Shown: positions 1 through 7,974 of the stretch, piece after piece
How the letters are laid out: each line of letters opens with the position of its first letter
Position numbering within the stretch: position 1 is the stretch's first letter
Assembly: GCA_007130445.1 (NCBI GenBank)
Contig: SLSM01000212.1
Coordinates: 1-29,406, forward strand
DNA from: Trueperaceae bacterium
GTDB lineage: Bacteria; Deinococcota; Deinococci; Deinococcales; Trueperaceae
Direction of reading: 5' to 3'
Length of the DNA: 29,406 nt
Notes under the pieces: generated by a model
The model's database searches: none
The model's input: only the letters and a program-made list of their open reading frames with translations
Told to the model about the DNA's origin: nothing
Position numbers and translations under genes: made by a program

Positions 1-605
1 AAGAAGCCGTCGGACGTACCGTCCGTACCATCGGCCGTACCGCGCCAACTATCGTGCAACCTGGCACGCATCAACTCACCCAACTCGTCGATGTGATCGA
101 GCAGCGACAAGTCACCGGTGATACGAAACACGATCAGAACCGCCTGCACATGCGTCTGGAGGCCGTGGCCGTACGACCAGATGTCATCGCGATCCGCCAT
201 CGTGTACGGATTGAAACTCCCAGCCGGCGGCGCATCGATGAGACGCTTGACGGCGTCGTACATGACGCGCTGCTCCAGACCGAGCGCGTTCCGATCGAAC
301 GCCGGGTCACCCCGCAGCGACAGCGCTGGGTGTTCGCCTCTCCGTGTCGACGCTCCCGACACTGGACCGGTATCTCTGCTGGCGCCTAGGCTCGAGGGTG
401 GCACGCACTGCCGCTCGCCCCATGCATCACCTTCGCGGGAACGGTCCAGTGACGTGACAACGATCGACTCCTCACGCGGGTCGTCGAACGCCGAGGGCAA
501 GCATCCTGTGATGGTCATCGTCACCAGCAGCGCAAGGACGGTTGCGACGGTACGCGCATTGCGCCGCCAACGCCCTCGAGGAGCACGCCGGACGAACGAC
601 ACCAT
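1..605 (-). CDS. Putative lipoprotein, partial (C-terminus beyond left edge)
   Basis: The reading frame is open from an ATG at 605 to the left edge (201 codons, no stop). A strong Shine-Dalgarno GGAGGT lies at 611-616, 5 bases upstream of the ATG. The N-terminus is Arg-rich, followed by a hydrophobic stretch and a lipobox ITGC with the lipidated Cys at residue 35, so the product is probably an exported lipoprotein. The visible mature part has a low-complexity spacer. It is followed by a helical segment with 'DDIWSYGHGLQTHVQAVL', which looks like the start of an (alpha/alpha) toroid as in many polysaccharide lyases and unsaturated glucuronyl hydrolases. That family assignment is a guess, because the catalytic part is missing. 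The gene is divergent from the GT operon that starts at 988. Confidence 0.7.
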   Translation of the reverse strand, partial: MVSFVRRAPRGRWRRNARTVATVLALLVTMTITGCLPSAFDDPREESIVVTSLDRSREGDAWGERQCVPPSSLGASRDTGPVSGASTRRGEHPALSLRGDPAFDRNALGLEQRVMYDAVKRLIDAPPAGSFNPYTMADRDDIWSYGHGLQTHVQAVLIVFRITGDLSLLDHIDELGELMRARLHDSWRGTADGTDGTSDGF

Positions 606-924
606 CTCACACCTCCGCTGAGAACACCCGGTACACACGTCACCACCGAACTCCGGCCAAAGTATCACGCGACGACCGTCGACTCCGGTCAGATGGTGGC
701 TCGTCGCAGGGCTCGTCGATGCGGCCGAATTCGCATCGTGTACGGGCTAGCGTTGGTCGCCGTTTCCGAGGCTGTGGTCGGGTGGATCGTCCATCGCTGG
801 CACGATGGCCATGGTCGGCGCTGGGAGCTGGGCCAGAGCGACCGGCGATTTCGGCCACCCACACTATGCATATAACCACGCGATCTGACGTGGTAGGTGC
901 CATCATTGGAAGACGGAGGGCACT
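606..924. other. Divergent intergenic region between lipoprotein and GT operon
   Basis: This 319-base stretch separates the minus-strand lipoprotein from the leader ORF at 925. Only short open frames are present. One at 693-875 (+) has no Shine-Dalgarno and an Arg-rich, unconvincing product. The only signal I can point to is an AT-rich patch near 865-877, treated separately as a possible promoter. Confidence 0.5.
848..876 (+). promoter_or_regulatory. Possible sigma70-type promoter for the GT operon
   Basis: A TATAAC hexamer at 871-876 stands in a locally AT-rich patch (CTATGCATATAAC) within otherwise GC-rich DNA, 48 bases upstream of the leader ORF. The -35 position (ATTTCG at 848-853, 17-base spacer) is a poor match. 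The call rests mainly on the -10 element and its position. Confidence 0.3.
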
Positions 925-981
925 ATGGACCCAATCGAATCGTTCTCAGCCCTGTGCCGTGGTCACGGGAAGCGGCGGTGA
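925..981 (+). CDS. 18-codon leader ORF upstream of the GT operon
   Basis: ATG at 925 follows GGAGGG (915-920) with a 4-base spacer, the best ribosome-binding site near this operon. The peptide is MDPIESFSALCRGHGKRR and stops at 979-981, only 6 bases before the ATG of the glycosyltransferase at 988. The downstream gene has no comparable Shine-Dalgarno of its own, so translation of the short ORF could deliver ribosomes to it. Whether the peptide is functional is unknown. It has no obvious stalling run of prolines or a single repeated amino acid. Confidence 0.4.
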   Translation: MDPIESFSALCRGHGKRR

Positions 982-987
982 CCGTCG

Positions 988-1923
988 ATGGCTAGGCCCC
1001 TCGTGACCATCGCGATTCCGACGTACAACCGGTCGGGCGGGTATCTGCGCGAGGCACTCGCGAGCGCGCTTGCGCAACGGTACGAGCCACTCGAGATCGT
1101 GGTCGTCGACAACGCTTCGACCGATGCGACCGGTGCGTACGTTGCCAGCGTCGCCGACGAGCGTGTGCGCTACGTGCGCAATGCGACCAATCTCGGCGTC
1201 GTCGGAAACTTCAACGCTTGCCTCGAGCACGCTCGGGGAGCGTACTTCCTCTTGCTGCACGACGACGACCACATCGACGCTGACTTCGTGGAGTGTTGCG
1301 TCAGCGCCATCGAACGAGATGCTCGCGACGAACCTCCTGGCGTCGTCCGAACTGGCACGCGTGTCATCGATGCGAACGGTGACGTGCAAAGCGAACGCAT
1401 CAACGCGGCTCGCATCGGCACGGTGGCTGACCTCGCGTTCAGCTGGTTCGACAGCAAGACGTCGCTCTATTTCTGTAGCACCCTCTATCACACGCAATCG
1501 CTCCGTGACGCCGGTGGGTTCACCTCCCGCCGTGACTTGTACATCGACGTGGCCGCGGTCTTGCGGATCGCTGCCGTTCGCCACGTGCTCGACGTACCGG
1601 ACGTGAAGGCGAGCTTCAGGCGCCACGGCGGGAACAACGGGAACGCTCAGACGATCGAGGCGTGGTGCGACGACTCACACTTCCTCCTCGAGTTGATGTG
1701 CGATCTGAGCCCCGAGCGCGCCGAGGAGCTCTTGGCCAAAGGGCGGATGTACTTCAGCAGCAACAACTACAGTCGTGTCGCTCGCCTCGACAGCTTCCTC
1801 AATCGCCTCAAGTCGTACTGGGTCGTGTATCGCTCGTTCGGCTTCCGAGCGTCGCCGCTACGATTCGTGGCCTACCGGAACTACCTGCGCTTGAAGCACA
1901 CGCTCCGTGCCTCGACATCTTGA
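988..1923 (+). CDS. Family 2 glycosyltransferase
   Basis: This 311-residue protein has a GT-A fold N-terminus typical of inverting family 2 enzymes: VTIAIPTYNRS at residues 5-15, VVVDNASTDATG near 37-48, and the metal/nucleotide-binding acidic motif LLHDDDHID around residues 88-96. It probably transfers a sugar from a nucleotide donor to a lipid-linked glycan at the inner face of the cytoplasmic membrane. No transmembrane segment is visible. It is the first full-size gene of a three-GT plus-strand operon, and the next gene begins 25 bases after its stop. Its own Shine-Dalgarno is weak, and a leader ORF ends 6 bases upstream. The donor and acceptor cannot be inferred. A hand count of one line (1261-1320) gives about 58% GC, lower than the nucleotide-sugar genes to the right. 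Confidence 0.9.
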   Translation: MARPLVTIAIPTYNRSGGYLREALASALAQRYEPLEIVVVDNASTDATGAYVASVADERVRYVRNATNLGVVGNFNACLEHARGAYFLLLHDDDHIDADFVECCVSAIERDARDEPPGVVRTGTRVIDANGDVQSERINAARIGTVADLAFSWFDSKTSLYFCSTLYHTQSLRDAGGFTSRRDLYIDVAAVLRIAAVRHVLDVPDVKASFRRHGGNNGNAQTIEAWCDDSHFLLELMCDLSPERAEELLAKGRMYFSSNNYSRVARLDSFLNRLKSYWVVYRSFGFRASPLRFVAYRNYLRLKHTLRASTS

Positions 1924-1948
1924 GGGCACGGCGCGTGGATCATCGTCG

Positions 1949-3139
1949 ATGGTGCGCGTCGCGTTCCTCGCACCCGAGTTCCCGACGGAAGCGAGATTGA
2001 GCGGTGGCGTCGGTAGTTACGTTGCGAAGATGGCCACGGTGCTGGCGGCGTCCGGCATCGACGTCGAGGTCTTCGTCCCGAGCACGACCAACGAGGTGTT
2101 GGACTTCGGCGGGGTGCGCGTGCAGCGCGTCAAGGGCGAACGCTCCCTCGTAGCGCGTGGCGCAGCATGGGTGGCGAGATGGGTCGTAGGCCCACACGGT
2201 GACATCGTGGTGCACCTCAAGAATGCGGGGCGTCTCGTGCACGCGTTCGAGGCGCGTCATCGCGAGCATCCGTTCGACGTCGTCCAGAGCTCGAACTACA
2301 ACCTGACGGGCCACTACCTCGAGCCGTCCAGCGAGCGCGTCCACCTGGTGCGTGTCAGCACGTCGCGTCGTCTCTACGATCGGAACGGTGGTCGCTACGC
2401 TGCCATGATCGCAGGGTGCATCGAGGCATTGGACGTGAGGGGTATGCGGCGCGCCGACGCCGTCTACGCTCCTAGCACCTTCCTCGCGGAACACTTCCGA
2501 CGGGTGCATGGTCTCGATGTCGACGTCGTGCGTCCACCCGCTGAGCTCGGAGCCGTGCCCGACGCATCGATCGACGATGCGCTGCCACCTCGCTATCTGG
2601 TGCACTTCGGTTCGCTGAGTCAGCGAAAGGGAACGGACGCCATTGCGCGTGCACTCCTCCAGGTGTGGGCACGAGAGCCTGAGTTCCGCATGGTGTGGGT
2701 TGGCGAGATCAACGACGAAGCGATCGCGGGCTTCCGCTCGGCGTGGGGTCCGCACGCGGGTCACGTGTCGATCTTGGGACGGCGGGCGAAACCGGAACTA
2801 TACCGTGTCGTCCTCGACGCCGTTGCGTCCGTGTTGCCCTCCACCGTCGACAACCTCCCGAACACCGTCATCGAGAGCCTCGCGCTCGGTGTTCCCGTCA
2901 TCGGGAGCGACGGCGCGAGCATCGACGAACTCGTCGAGCACGGAGCAAGTGGATGGCTCGTACCGATCGGCGACGTGGACGCGTTGGCGGACGCGATGGT
3001 CGTCGCGTGGCGTGGCGAGGCTGACTGGCTGGGACCTGGCTTCGCTCCGCCTGCGCTGCTGGACGAGATGCGGCCAGCCCGCGCCGTCCAGGCGTTCCTC
3101 GGACTCGTATCTCGAACGAAGGTGGAGGTCGACGCGTGA
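1949..3139 (+). CDS. Family 4 (GT-B) glycosyltransferase
   Basis: The protein has 396 residues from the ATG at 1949. An upstream ATG at 1907 overlaps the previous gene and would add 14 residues lacking family character, so 1949 is preferred: it begins with VRVAFLAPEFP, as GT4 enzymes do. The Rossmann N-domain has the GGVGSY loop. The C-domain has HFGSLSQRKG and the retaining GT4 signature PNTVIESLALGVPVIGSD, which contains a Glu of the EX7E motif. It probably adds one sugar to the repeat unit. Its stop overlaps the GTG start of the next GT (GTGA at 3136-3139), which indicates translational coupling. Confidence 0.92.
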   Translation: MVRVAFLAPEFPTEARLSGGVGSYVAKMATVLAASGIDVEVFVPSTTNEVLDFGGVRVQRVKGERSLVARGAAWVARWVVGPHGDIVVHLKNAGRLVHAFEARHREHPFDVVQSSNYNLTGHYLEPSSERVHLVRVSTSRRLYDRNGGRYAAMIAGCIEALDVRGMRRADAVYAPSTFLAEHFRRVHGLDVDVVRPPAELGAVPDASIDDALPPRYLVHFGSLSQRKGTDAIARALLQVWAREPEFRMVWVGEINDEAIAGFRSAWGPHAGHVSILGRRAKPELYRVVLDAVASVLPSTVDNLPNTVIESLALGVPVIGSDGASIDELVEHGASGWLVPIGDVDALADAMVVAWRGEADWLGPGFAPPALLDEMRPARAVQAFLGLVSRTKVEVDA

Positions 3140-4203
3140 ACCCGACCGCACGCAGCGACCATTCCGCAGCGGCCACGAACGGGCCCGACGGCGTCTCCGT
3201 CGTGGTCTGTTGCTACAACAGCGTCGCTCGACTCCCGCCCACGCTCGCCCATCTCGCCCGGCAGCGTGTACCGGAGGAGATCCCGTGGGAGGTCGTCGTC
3301 ATCGACAACGCCTCCACGGACGAGACGGCCGCCACTGCCGCGACATCGTGGTATGCGCAAGGCGTCGACGTTCCATTCCGGGTGGTTGCACAGCCGAAGC
3401 CGGGCCTGTCGGCCGCACGCGAGATGGGGCTTCACGTGTCCGCCCACGACGTGGTGATCTTCTGTGACGACGACAACTGGTTGGCCGAAGACTACGTGCA
3501 GCGCGCGTACACGGCGATGCAGGCGAACCCGAGCGTGGCCGTGCTCGGGGGACGCGGCGCGCCTGCGCTCGTCGGCGATCCACCCACCTGGTTCGCTCGC
3601 TACGCCACGTACTATGCGCTCGGTCCGCAGGGCGAGGCGTCGGGTGACGTCACCGATGCCAAGGGGTACGTCTACGGCGCAGGGCTCGTGCTGCGCCGCT
3701 CGGCGTGGGACGAGTTGCTTGCGTGTGGCTTCAGGAGCCAATTGACGGGCCGAAAGGGTGCGTCGCTGTCCAGCAGCGAGGATCGGGAGCTCTGTTACGC
3801 CGTGCGGTTACGCGGGCATCGAATCCACTACGAGGCCGGTCTGCAGTTCATGCACGAGATTCCCGAGCGTCGACTGGCGTGGTCGTACTTCCTTACGATG
3901 GTCGAGATGGCGTTCCGCACGAAACCCGTGATGGAGGCGTACGCTCTGGCGCTGTCGGGGGAGGCCGTGGCCGAGGACGCGGCCCGGCGCATGTGGTGGA
4001 CTCGCTGCGTGGGGCTGATGTCGAAAGTCGTGCGCGAGCCGATGGTGCTCGTCGGTGTCGTCCGCCCGCGCGAGGGTTCGAGCGTTGCGGTGCAGTGGCG
4101 CCGAATCGCCGGAACGTGGCGTGGCTGGACCGCGATCGGGCGTCGTTACGCCGAGGTCGTGGCCGCTGCGACCGCGCTCCGCGCCGATCGACCACGGACC
4201 TGA
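3136..4203 (+). CDS. Family 2 glycosyltransferase
   Basis: This 355-residue GT2 protein starts at a GTG in a 4-base GTGA overlap with the preceding GT4. Visible motifs are VSVVVCCYNS near residue 20, VVVIDNASTDET near residue 53, the acidic IFCDDDNW motif near residue 112, and SSSEDRELCY near residue 212. The last is the downstream ED motif that holds the catalytic base in many GT2 enzymes. It is the last gene of the plus-strand GT operon, and a short hairpin follows 12 bases after the stop. Donor and acceptor are unknown. Confidence 0.9.
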   Translation: MNPTARSDHSAAATNGPDGVSVVVCCYNSVARLPPTLAHLARQRVPEEIPWEVVVIDNASTDETAATAATSWYAQGVDVPFRVVAQPKPGLSAAREMGLHVSAHDVVIFCDDDNWLAEDYVQRAYTAMQANPSVAVLGGRGAPALVGDPPTWFARYATYYALGPQGEASGDVTDAKGYVYGAGLVLRRSAWDELLACGFRSQLTGRKGASLSSSEDRELCYAVRLRGHRIHYEAGLQFMHEIPERRLAWSYFLTMVEMAFRTKPVMEAYALALSGEAVAEDAARRMWWTRCVGLMSKVVREPMVLVGVVRPREGSSVAVQWRRIAGTWRGWTAIGRRYAEVVAAATALRADRPRT

Positions 4204-4215
4204 TGCCGCCGCGCA

Positions 4216-4233
4216 GGCATCGGACCCGATGCC
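4216..4233 (+). terminator. Small hairpin after the GT operon
   Basis: GGCATCG (4216-4222) and CGATGCC (4227-4233) form a perfect 7-bp stem with a 4-base loop, 12 bases after the stop of the last GT. No U-tract follows. The region lies between convergent genes (4203 and 4351), so a weak terminator is plausible but not certain. Confidence 0.3.
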
Positions 4234-4350
4234 GAGACGCACCGACTCGCAGACCATGGAAGGGCACGCGGGTCCCCATAGGCTGGCACCGATCGAAGCA
4301 CGCCCCGACATCGGCTGGGCGGTCGGATGGACCGAGTCTCGCGTCGACGG

Positions 4351-5139
4351 TCAACGACCCAGGCCGAGGAGGTCCGGATGCGCTTCGCCAGGTCCGATGA
4401 CCTCACGACCCGTCGCGACGGCGTTTCGGCGCTCCTGCCAGTGGGCGTGCCGGAGCAGCACGATGACGGGAATCGTCGCGATGCCTTGCAGACGTGCGAT
4501 CGAGAAGCGATGGACGCCGTCGACGAGCAGGAACCGGCCCGCTCGGCCGACGTGGACCACCACCTCTTCGAGGGCGGCAGGTCGTGCCCAGTGGGCTCCG
4601 CGGACAGCCGTGTTCGACCGCCTCACCTCGGCCTGGGTGCGATACCCATCACGCTGGATGCGGATGTACAGGTCGTCGAGACGCGCGAGCCGGTGCTCGA
4701 GCGCGTCGGGTGTACGGCACCCGTGATACCGGCCGGTGCCATCCTCGATGCCGGCCATGGCCACGCGGTAGAGGTGCGTGTCGGACCAGTCGGCCCCGTG
4801 CCGGAAGCGCGCCTCCAGCGAGGTATAGACGAAATGTTCGCCGAGCGGCACGGTGTCCAGATCCCACGACCCATCCCGCACACCGAAGCGGTATCGGATG
4901 CGGCGATAGTCCGCGCTCTCCATGTCGATCCATCGGTCGATCGAGCGTGGATCGATCGATAGCGTGCGCAGGGGATCGATCGGCGCCGTGTGATGTCGTC
5001 CCGTACGCCACCAGGTCGAGAGCGTGATGTGAGGACCGAGGAACACCCCATCGTGCACGGTGTGCCATAGGCGCTTCGCGCCTCTCTTGGCAACGCGTGC
5101 CACTGCGCGCGGTGCGTCCCTCGTCACGACGCCGGGCAC
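4351..5139 (-). CDS. ParB-like-domain protein of polysaccharide loci (uncharacterised)
   Basis: The frame is open further upstream, but that part overlaps the acyltransferase gene. A GTG at 5139 (or 5127) gives about 262 residues and lies 22 bases after that gene's stop. The C-terminal part reads RFLLVDGVHRFSIARLQGI and then IPVIVLLRHAHWQERR. This is the signature of the ParB N-terminal/sulfiredoxin-like fold, in which the DGxHR loop binds nucleotide in serine-kinase relatives. The N-terminal half has SWDLDTVPLGEHFVY and a 'DDLYIRIQRDGYRTQ' segment. From memory, these recur in ParB-like proteins of bacterial and haloarchaeal glycan loci that have no assigned function. No DNA-binding helix-turn-helix is visible, so chromosome partitioning is unlikely. 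A role in glycan modification is inference only. Confidence 0.75.
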   Translation of the reverse strand: MPGVVTRDAPRAVARVAKRGAKRLWHTVHDGVFLGPHITLSTWWRTGRHHTAPIDPLRTLSIDPRSIDRWIDMESADYRRIRYRFGVRDGSWDLDTVPLGEHFVYTSLEARFRHGADWSDTHLYRVAMAGIEDGTGRYHGCRTPDALEHRLARLDDLYIRIQRDGYRTQAEVRRSNTAVRGAHWARPAALEEVVVHVGRAGRFLLVDGVHRFSIARLQGIATIPVIVLLRHAHWQERRNAVATGREVIGPGEAHPDLLGLGR

Positions 5140-5161
5140 GCGGTCGCCAGCACCGCGCGCG

Positions 5162-5827
5162 TCACTCGCTCGGCCCGATCCCGTCCAACCATGCGCGCTG
5201 CTCTGCGCTCCAGTGACGCAACACCCGTGCAGGTGAGCCGACGACGATCGTCCGCGCCGGTACGTCGCGCGTGACGACGCTGTTGGATCCGACGATCGCC
5301 ATGGGGCCGATCTGGACACCGGGCAGGATCACGACGTTCTGACCGATCCAACTTCCGCGACCGATACGGATCGGTCGCGGCTCTCCGACGCCCTGGAACT
5401 TGTAGGGCACGTCGACGTGGCCGAAGGCATGCGTTCCGTCCGCGACGAAGACATTGGTCGCGAACATGACGTCGTCTTCGATGATCACGGAGTCGAACGC
5501 GAGCACCTGGAGGGCTCCCGACGCGGTCACGCGGTCACCGATCGTGAGGGTCGGCGTGAACGTCTGCTGGACGTGTTCGCCTTCCGGGTGCCGCATCCAG
5601 CCGCCCGGGAAGCCGGTTTGACACTTCAGCTCGCTGTTCGGGCCCAGCTTGACGTCGCGTCCGATCTGCATCAGCCCCGGGTTGGTGAGCGTGCGGGGAC
5701 GTCGCATCTCGAAGCCGATCGCAGGCGTGGCGAAGGCCGGGAGCGTGAGCCGCTCGACGGCTCGCTCCCAGCGGTGCAGGATACGTGTCAGGACGGCACC
5801 GGCGAGACGGGATGGTGACGGGGCCAT
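5162..5827 (-). CDS. Hexapeptide-repeat O-acyltransferase (WcaF/CatB type)
   Basis: The protein has 221 residues from an ATG at 5827. Its central and C-terminal parts form a left-handed beta-helix: repeated [LIV]-G-x4 hexads such as IGRGSW, IGQNVV, ILPGVQIGP, MAIVGSNSVV. It ends with ARTIVVGSPARVLR, the usual end of the xenobiotic/maltose acetyltransferase group. The segment FVADGTHAFGH supplies the conserved His of the active site. It probably transfers acetyl from acetyl-CoA to a sugar hydroxyl of the repeat unit in the cytoplasm. It is the first gene of a two-gene minus-strand unit with the ParB-like gene and is divergent from the ABC transporter gene. Confidence 0.9.
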   Translation of the reverse strand: MAPSPSRLAGAVLTRILHRWERAVERLTLPAFATPAIGFEMRRPRTLTNPGLMQIGRDVKLGPNSELKCQTGFPGGWMRHPEGEHVQQTFTPTLTIGDRVTASGALQVLAFDSVIIEDDVMFATNVFVADGTHAFGHVDVPYKFQGVGEPRPIRIGRGSWIGQNVVILPGVQIGPMAIVGSNSVVTRDVPARTIVVGSPARVLRHWSAEQRAWLDGIGPSE

Positions 5828-6032
5828 GGCACGATCATGGCATCCGGCGGCGTTTGCCTGCGTGCGAACGCACGTGCAAGCGTTCGCGTGCTACCCGCCA
5901 TGATCGGGACCAGGCGCGTGCTCGATGCCACCGATGAAACCGTCACATGGTGCCTCGCAATCGCCGCCGTATAGTCGGGGCGACGCGCACGGTCGAACTG
6001 CGCTGCGCTCGCGTCGAATGGTGTGCCACTCG

Positions 6033-7874
6033 ATGACCAGACTGCCGACGACATCCACCCCACGCCTGATGCTCGACCTGATGGCTCCGGCCGACCGTCG
6101 CCGGCTGTTGTGGTTGTTGCCGATCGTGATCGTGAACGCCGTGATCCAGGTGATCGGTATCGCGTCGATCATGCCGTTCCTCGCACTGGTCGGTAACCCG
6201 GACACCATCTCTACCAACGCCTACCTGCGCTGGGCATTCGAGACGTTCAGGTTCAGCGACGCGAACTCCTTCCTCGTGTTCGTCGGCCTCGGCGTGCTCG
6301 GCGTGATGATCGTCAGCAACACGATGGCCGCGTTCACACAACTGCGGCTCCTGCACTTCTCCTGGGACATGAACCACCTGCTCGCGGTGCGGATGCTGCG
6401 GGAGTACCTGTACAAGCCGTACGTCTTCTTCCTCGACCAGAACACGTCGGGACTCGCGAAGAACATCCTCGGCGAGGTGAGGCAAGTCGTCACGGGCTAC
6501 GTGATGTCGGGACTGAGCCTCGCGGCACACGGGTTCAGCGCTGCGTTGATCCTGGCGCTTCTGATCGTCGTCAACCCGACCCTGGCGCTCGTCTCGTTCG
6601 GGCTGCTCGGGGGCTCCTACGTGCTGGTGTTCCGGCTCGTGCGCTCGCGCCTCACGGACGCAGGGAGGCGTCGGTCGGCCGCCGACAAGGCGCGTTACAA
6701 GACGGCGAACGAAGCGCTGAGCGGCGCCAAGGACATCAAGCTGCTCGGCAAGGAGGCGGCGTTCCTGCGACGGTTCACGAACCCATCGCGCAACTACGGC
6801 CGCGCGATGGCTCGCCAGCAGGTGATCGGGTTGATCCCTCGTTACGTCCTCGAGACGTTGGCGTTCGGCGGACTGCTGCTCATCGTGTTGGTGATGCTCG
6901 TGCAGGATCAGGGCCTGGGTACGGTGTTGCCGACGCTCGGCGTGTACGCGTTCGCGTCGTATCGCCTGCTGCCGGCGCTCCAGAGCATCTTCGGCTCGTT
7001 CTCGGCCATGCGCTTCAGCGCGACGGCCGTGGAGGTGCTCCATTCGGACCTGGAGCAGGGCCACATGCCTCAAGAGACCGACCGCGACGAGATCGAGACC
7101 ATGCCGCTCCGGCATCGGCTCGAACTGCGCAACGTCGGTTTCAAGTACCCAGGCGCGTCCAAGCCGCTGCTCGACGGGTTCGATCTGGCGATCGAGCCGA
7201 ACACGACCGTCGCGCTGGTCGGCGCCACCGGCTCGGGGAAGACCACGGCGGTGGATCTGCTGCTGGGTCTGCTCGAGCCCGACAGCGGGAACCTGATGGT
7301 CGATGGCGTGCCGGTCACGGGCGCCACCATGAGCGCATGGCAGAAGAACATCGGTTACGTGCCGCAGGTGATCTTCCTGGCGGACGACACGGTCGCGGCG
7401 AACATCGCATTCGGTGTGTCGCGCGACGCAATCGATCACGAGGCCGTCGTGCGTGCGGCCAAGCAGGCGAACATCCACACCTTCATCGCGGAGCAGATGC
7501 CACAGGGGTACGACACGCCGGTCGGTGAGCGTGGCATCAGGCTGTCGGGCGGCCAGCGCCAGCGCTTGGGCATCGCCCGTGCCCTGTACCACGACCCCAA
7601 CGTGCTCATCCTCGACGAGGCCACGAGCGCTCTCGACAACGTGACCGAAGAGAGCGTGTTCGCCGCCGTCAAGGACATCGGTGTGCACAAGACGGTCGTG
7701 ATGATCGCTCACCGGATGTCGACCGTCCGCGAGTGCGACAAGATCCACCTGCTCGACGAGGGCAGGATCCTCGCCAGCGGGACGTTCGCCGAGCTGCTGA
7801 ACACCAGCCCGGCGTTCCGCGCCCTGGCAAAGGTGGACGTCGACATCACGGACACCGAATCGGTCATGGCGTAG
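6033..7874 (+). CDS. ABC transporter, fused permease and ATPase (PglK/MsbA-type flippase)
   Basis: The protein has 613 residues from the ATG at 6033; an in-frame ATG at 6018 is an alternative, and neither has a clear Shine-Dalgarno. The N-terminal half has about six hydrophobic segments, the first being LLPIVIVNAVIQVIGIASIMPFL. The C-terminal ATPase domain shows Walker A GATGSGKTT, the signature LSGGQRQRLGIARAL, Walker B VLILDEATSALD and the switch His in IAHRMS. This homodimer-forming exporter layout matches lipid-linked oligosaccharide flippases such as PglK. In this locus it probably moves the undecaprenyl-linked repeat unit across the inner membrane. The gene stands alone on the plus strand and is closed by a strong hairpin at 7893-7928. 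A possible -10 (TATAGT at 5970) has no good -35. Confidence 0.93.
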   Translation: MTRLPTTSTPRLMLDLMAPADRRRLLWLLPIVIVNAVIQVIGIASIMPFLALVGNPDTISTNAYLRWAFETFRFSDANSFLVFVGLGVLGVMIVSNTMAAFTQLRLLHFSWDMNHLLAVRMLREYLYKPYVFFLDQNTSGLAKNILGEVRQVVTGYVMSGLSLAAHGFSAALILALLIVVNPTLALVSFGLLGGSYVLVFRLVRSRLTDAGRRRSAADKARYKTANEALSGAKDIKLLGKEAAFLRRFTNPSRNYGRAMARQQVIGLIPRYVLETLAFGGLLLIVLVMLVQDQGLGTVLPTLGVYAFASYRLLPALQSIFGSFSAMRFSATAVEVLHSDLEQGHMPQETDRDEIETMPLRHRLELRNVGFKYPGASKPLLDGFDLAIEPNTTVALVGATGSGKTTAVDLLLGLLEPDSGNLMVDGVPVTGATMSAWQKNIGYVPQVIFLADDTVAANIAFGVSRDAIDHEAVVRAAKQANIHTFIAEQMPQGYDTPVGERGIRLSGGQRQRLGIARALYHDPNVLILDEATSALDNVTEESVFAAVKDIGVHKTVVMIAHRMSTVRECDKIHLLDEGRILASGTFAELLNTSPAFRALAKVDVDITDTESVMA

Positions 7875-7892
7875 GCGTTGCGGCACCACGTT

Positions 7893-7928
7893 GACGGGCC
7901 CGCCCGGCAAGCGCCGGACGGGCCCGTC
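7893..7928. terminator. Hairpin between convergent genes, probable (bidirectional) terminator
   Basis: GACGGGCCCG (7893-7902) and CGGGCCCGTC (7919-7928) form a perfect 10-bp GC-rich stem, with further pairing possible inside the loop. It lies 18 bases after the ABC transporter stop and 46 bases from the end of the convergent lipoprotein gene. There is no long U-tract, only a T-containing GTTCGT after the stem. Confidence 0.65.
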
Positions 7929-7974
7929 GTTCGTCGGTCGACGCTCGAGCGTCCACCGAACGTGTCGCCGATGC

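Noticed and set aside
693..875. 60-codon plus-strand ORF with one hydrophobic stretch
   Set aside because: There is no Shine-Dalgarno, the ends are Arg-rich, and it overlaps the probable promoter of the GT operon.
4351..5139. Calling either ParB-like protein a chromosome or plasmid partition protein
   Set aside because: There is no ParA neighbour, no helix-turn-helix and no parS-like repeats, and both genes are set in glycan genes.
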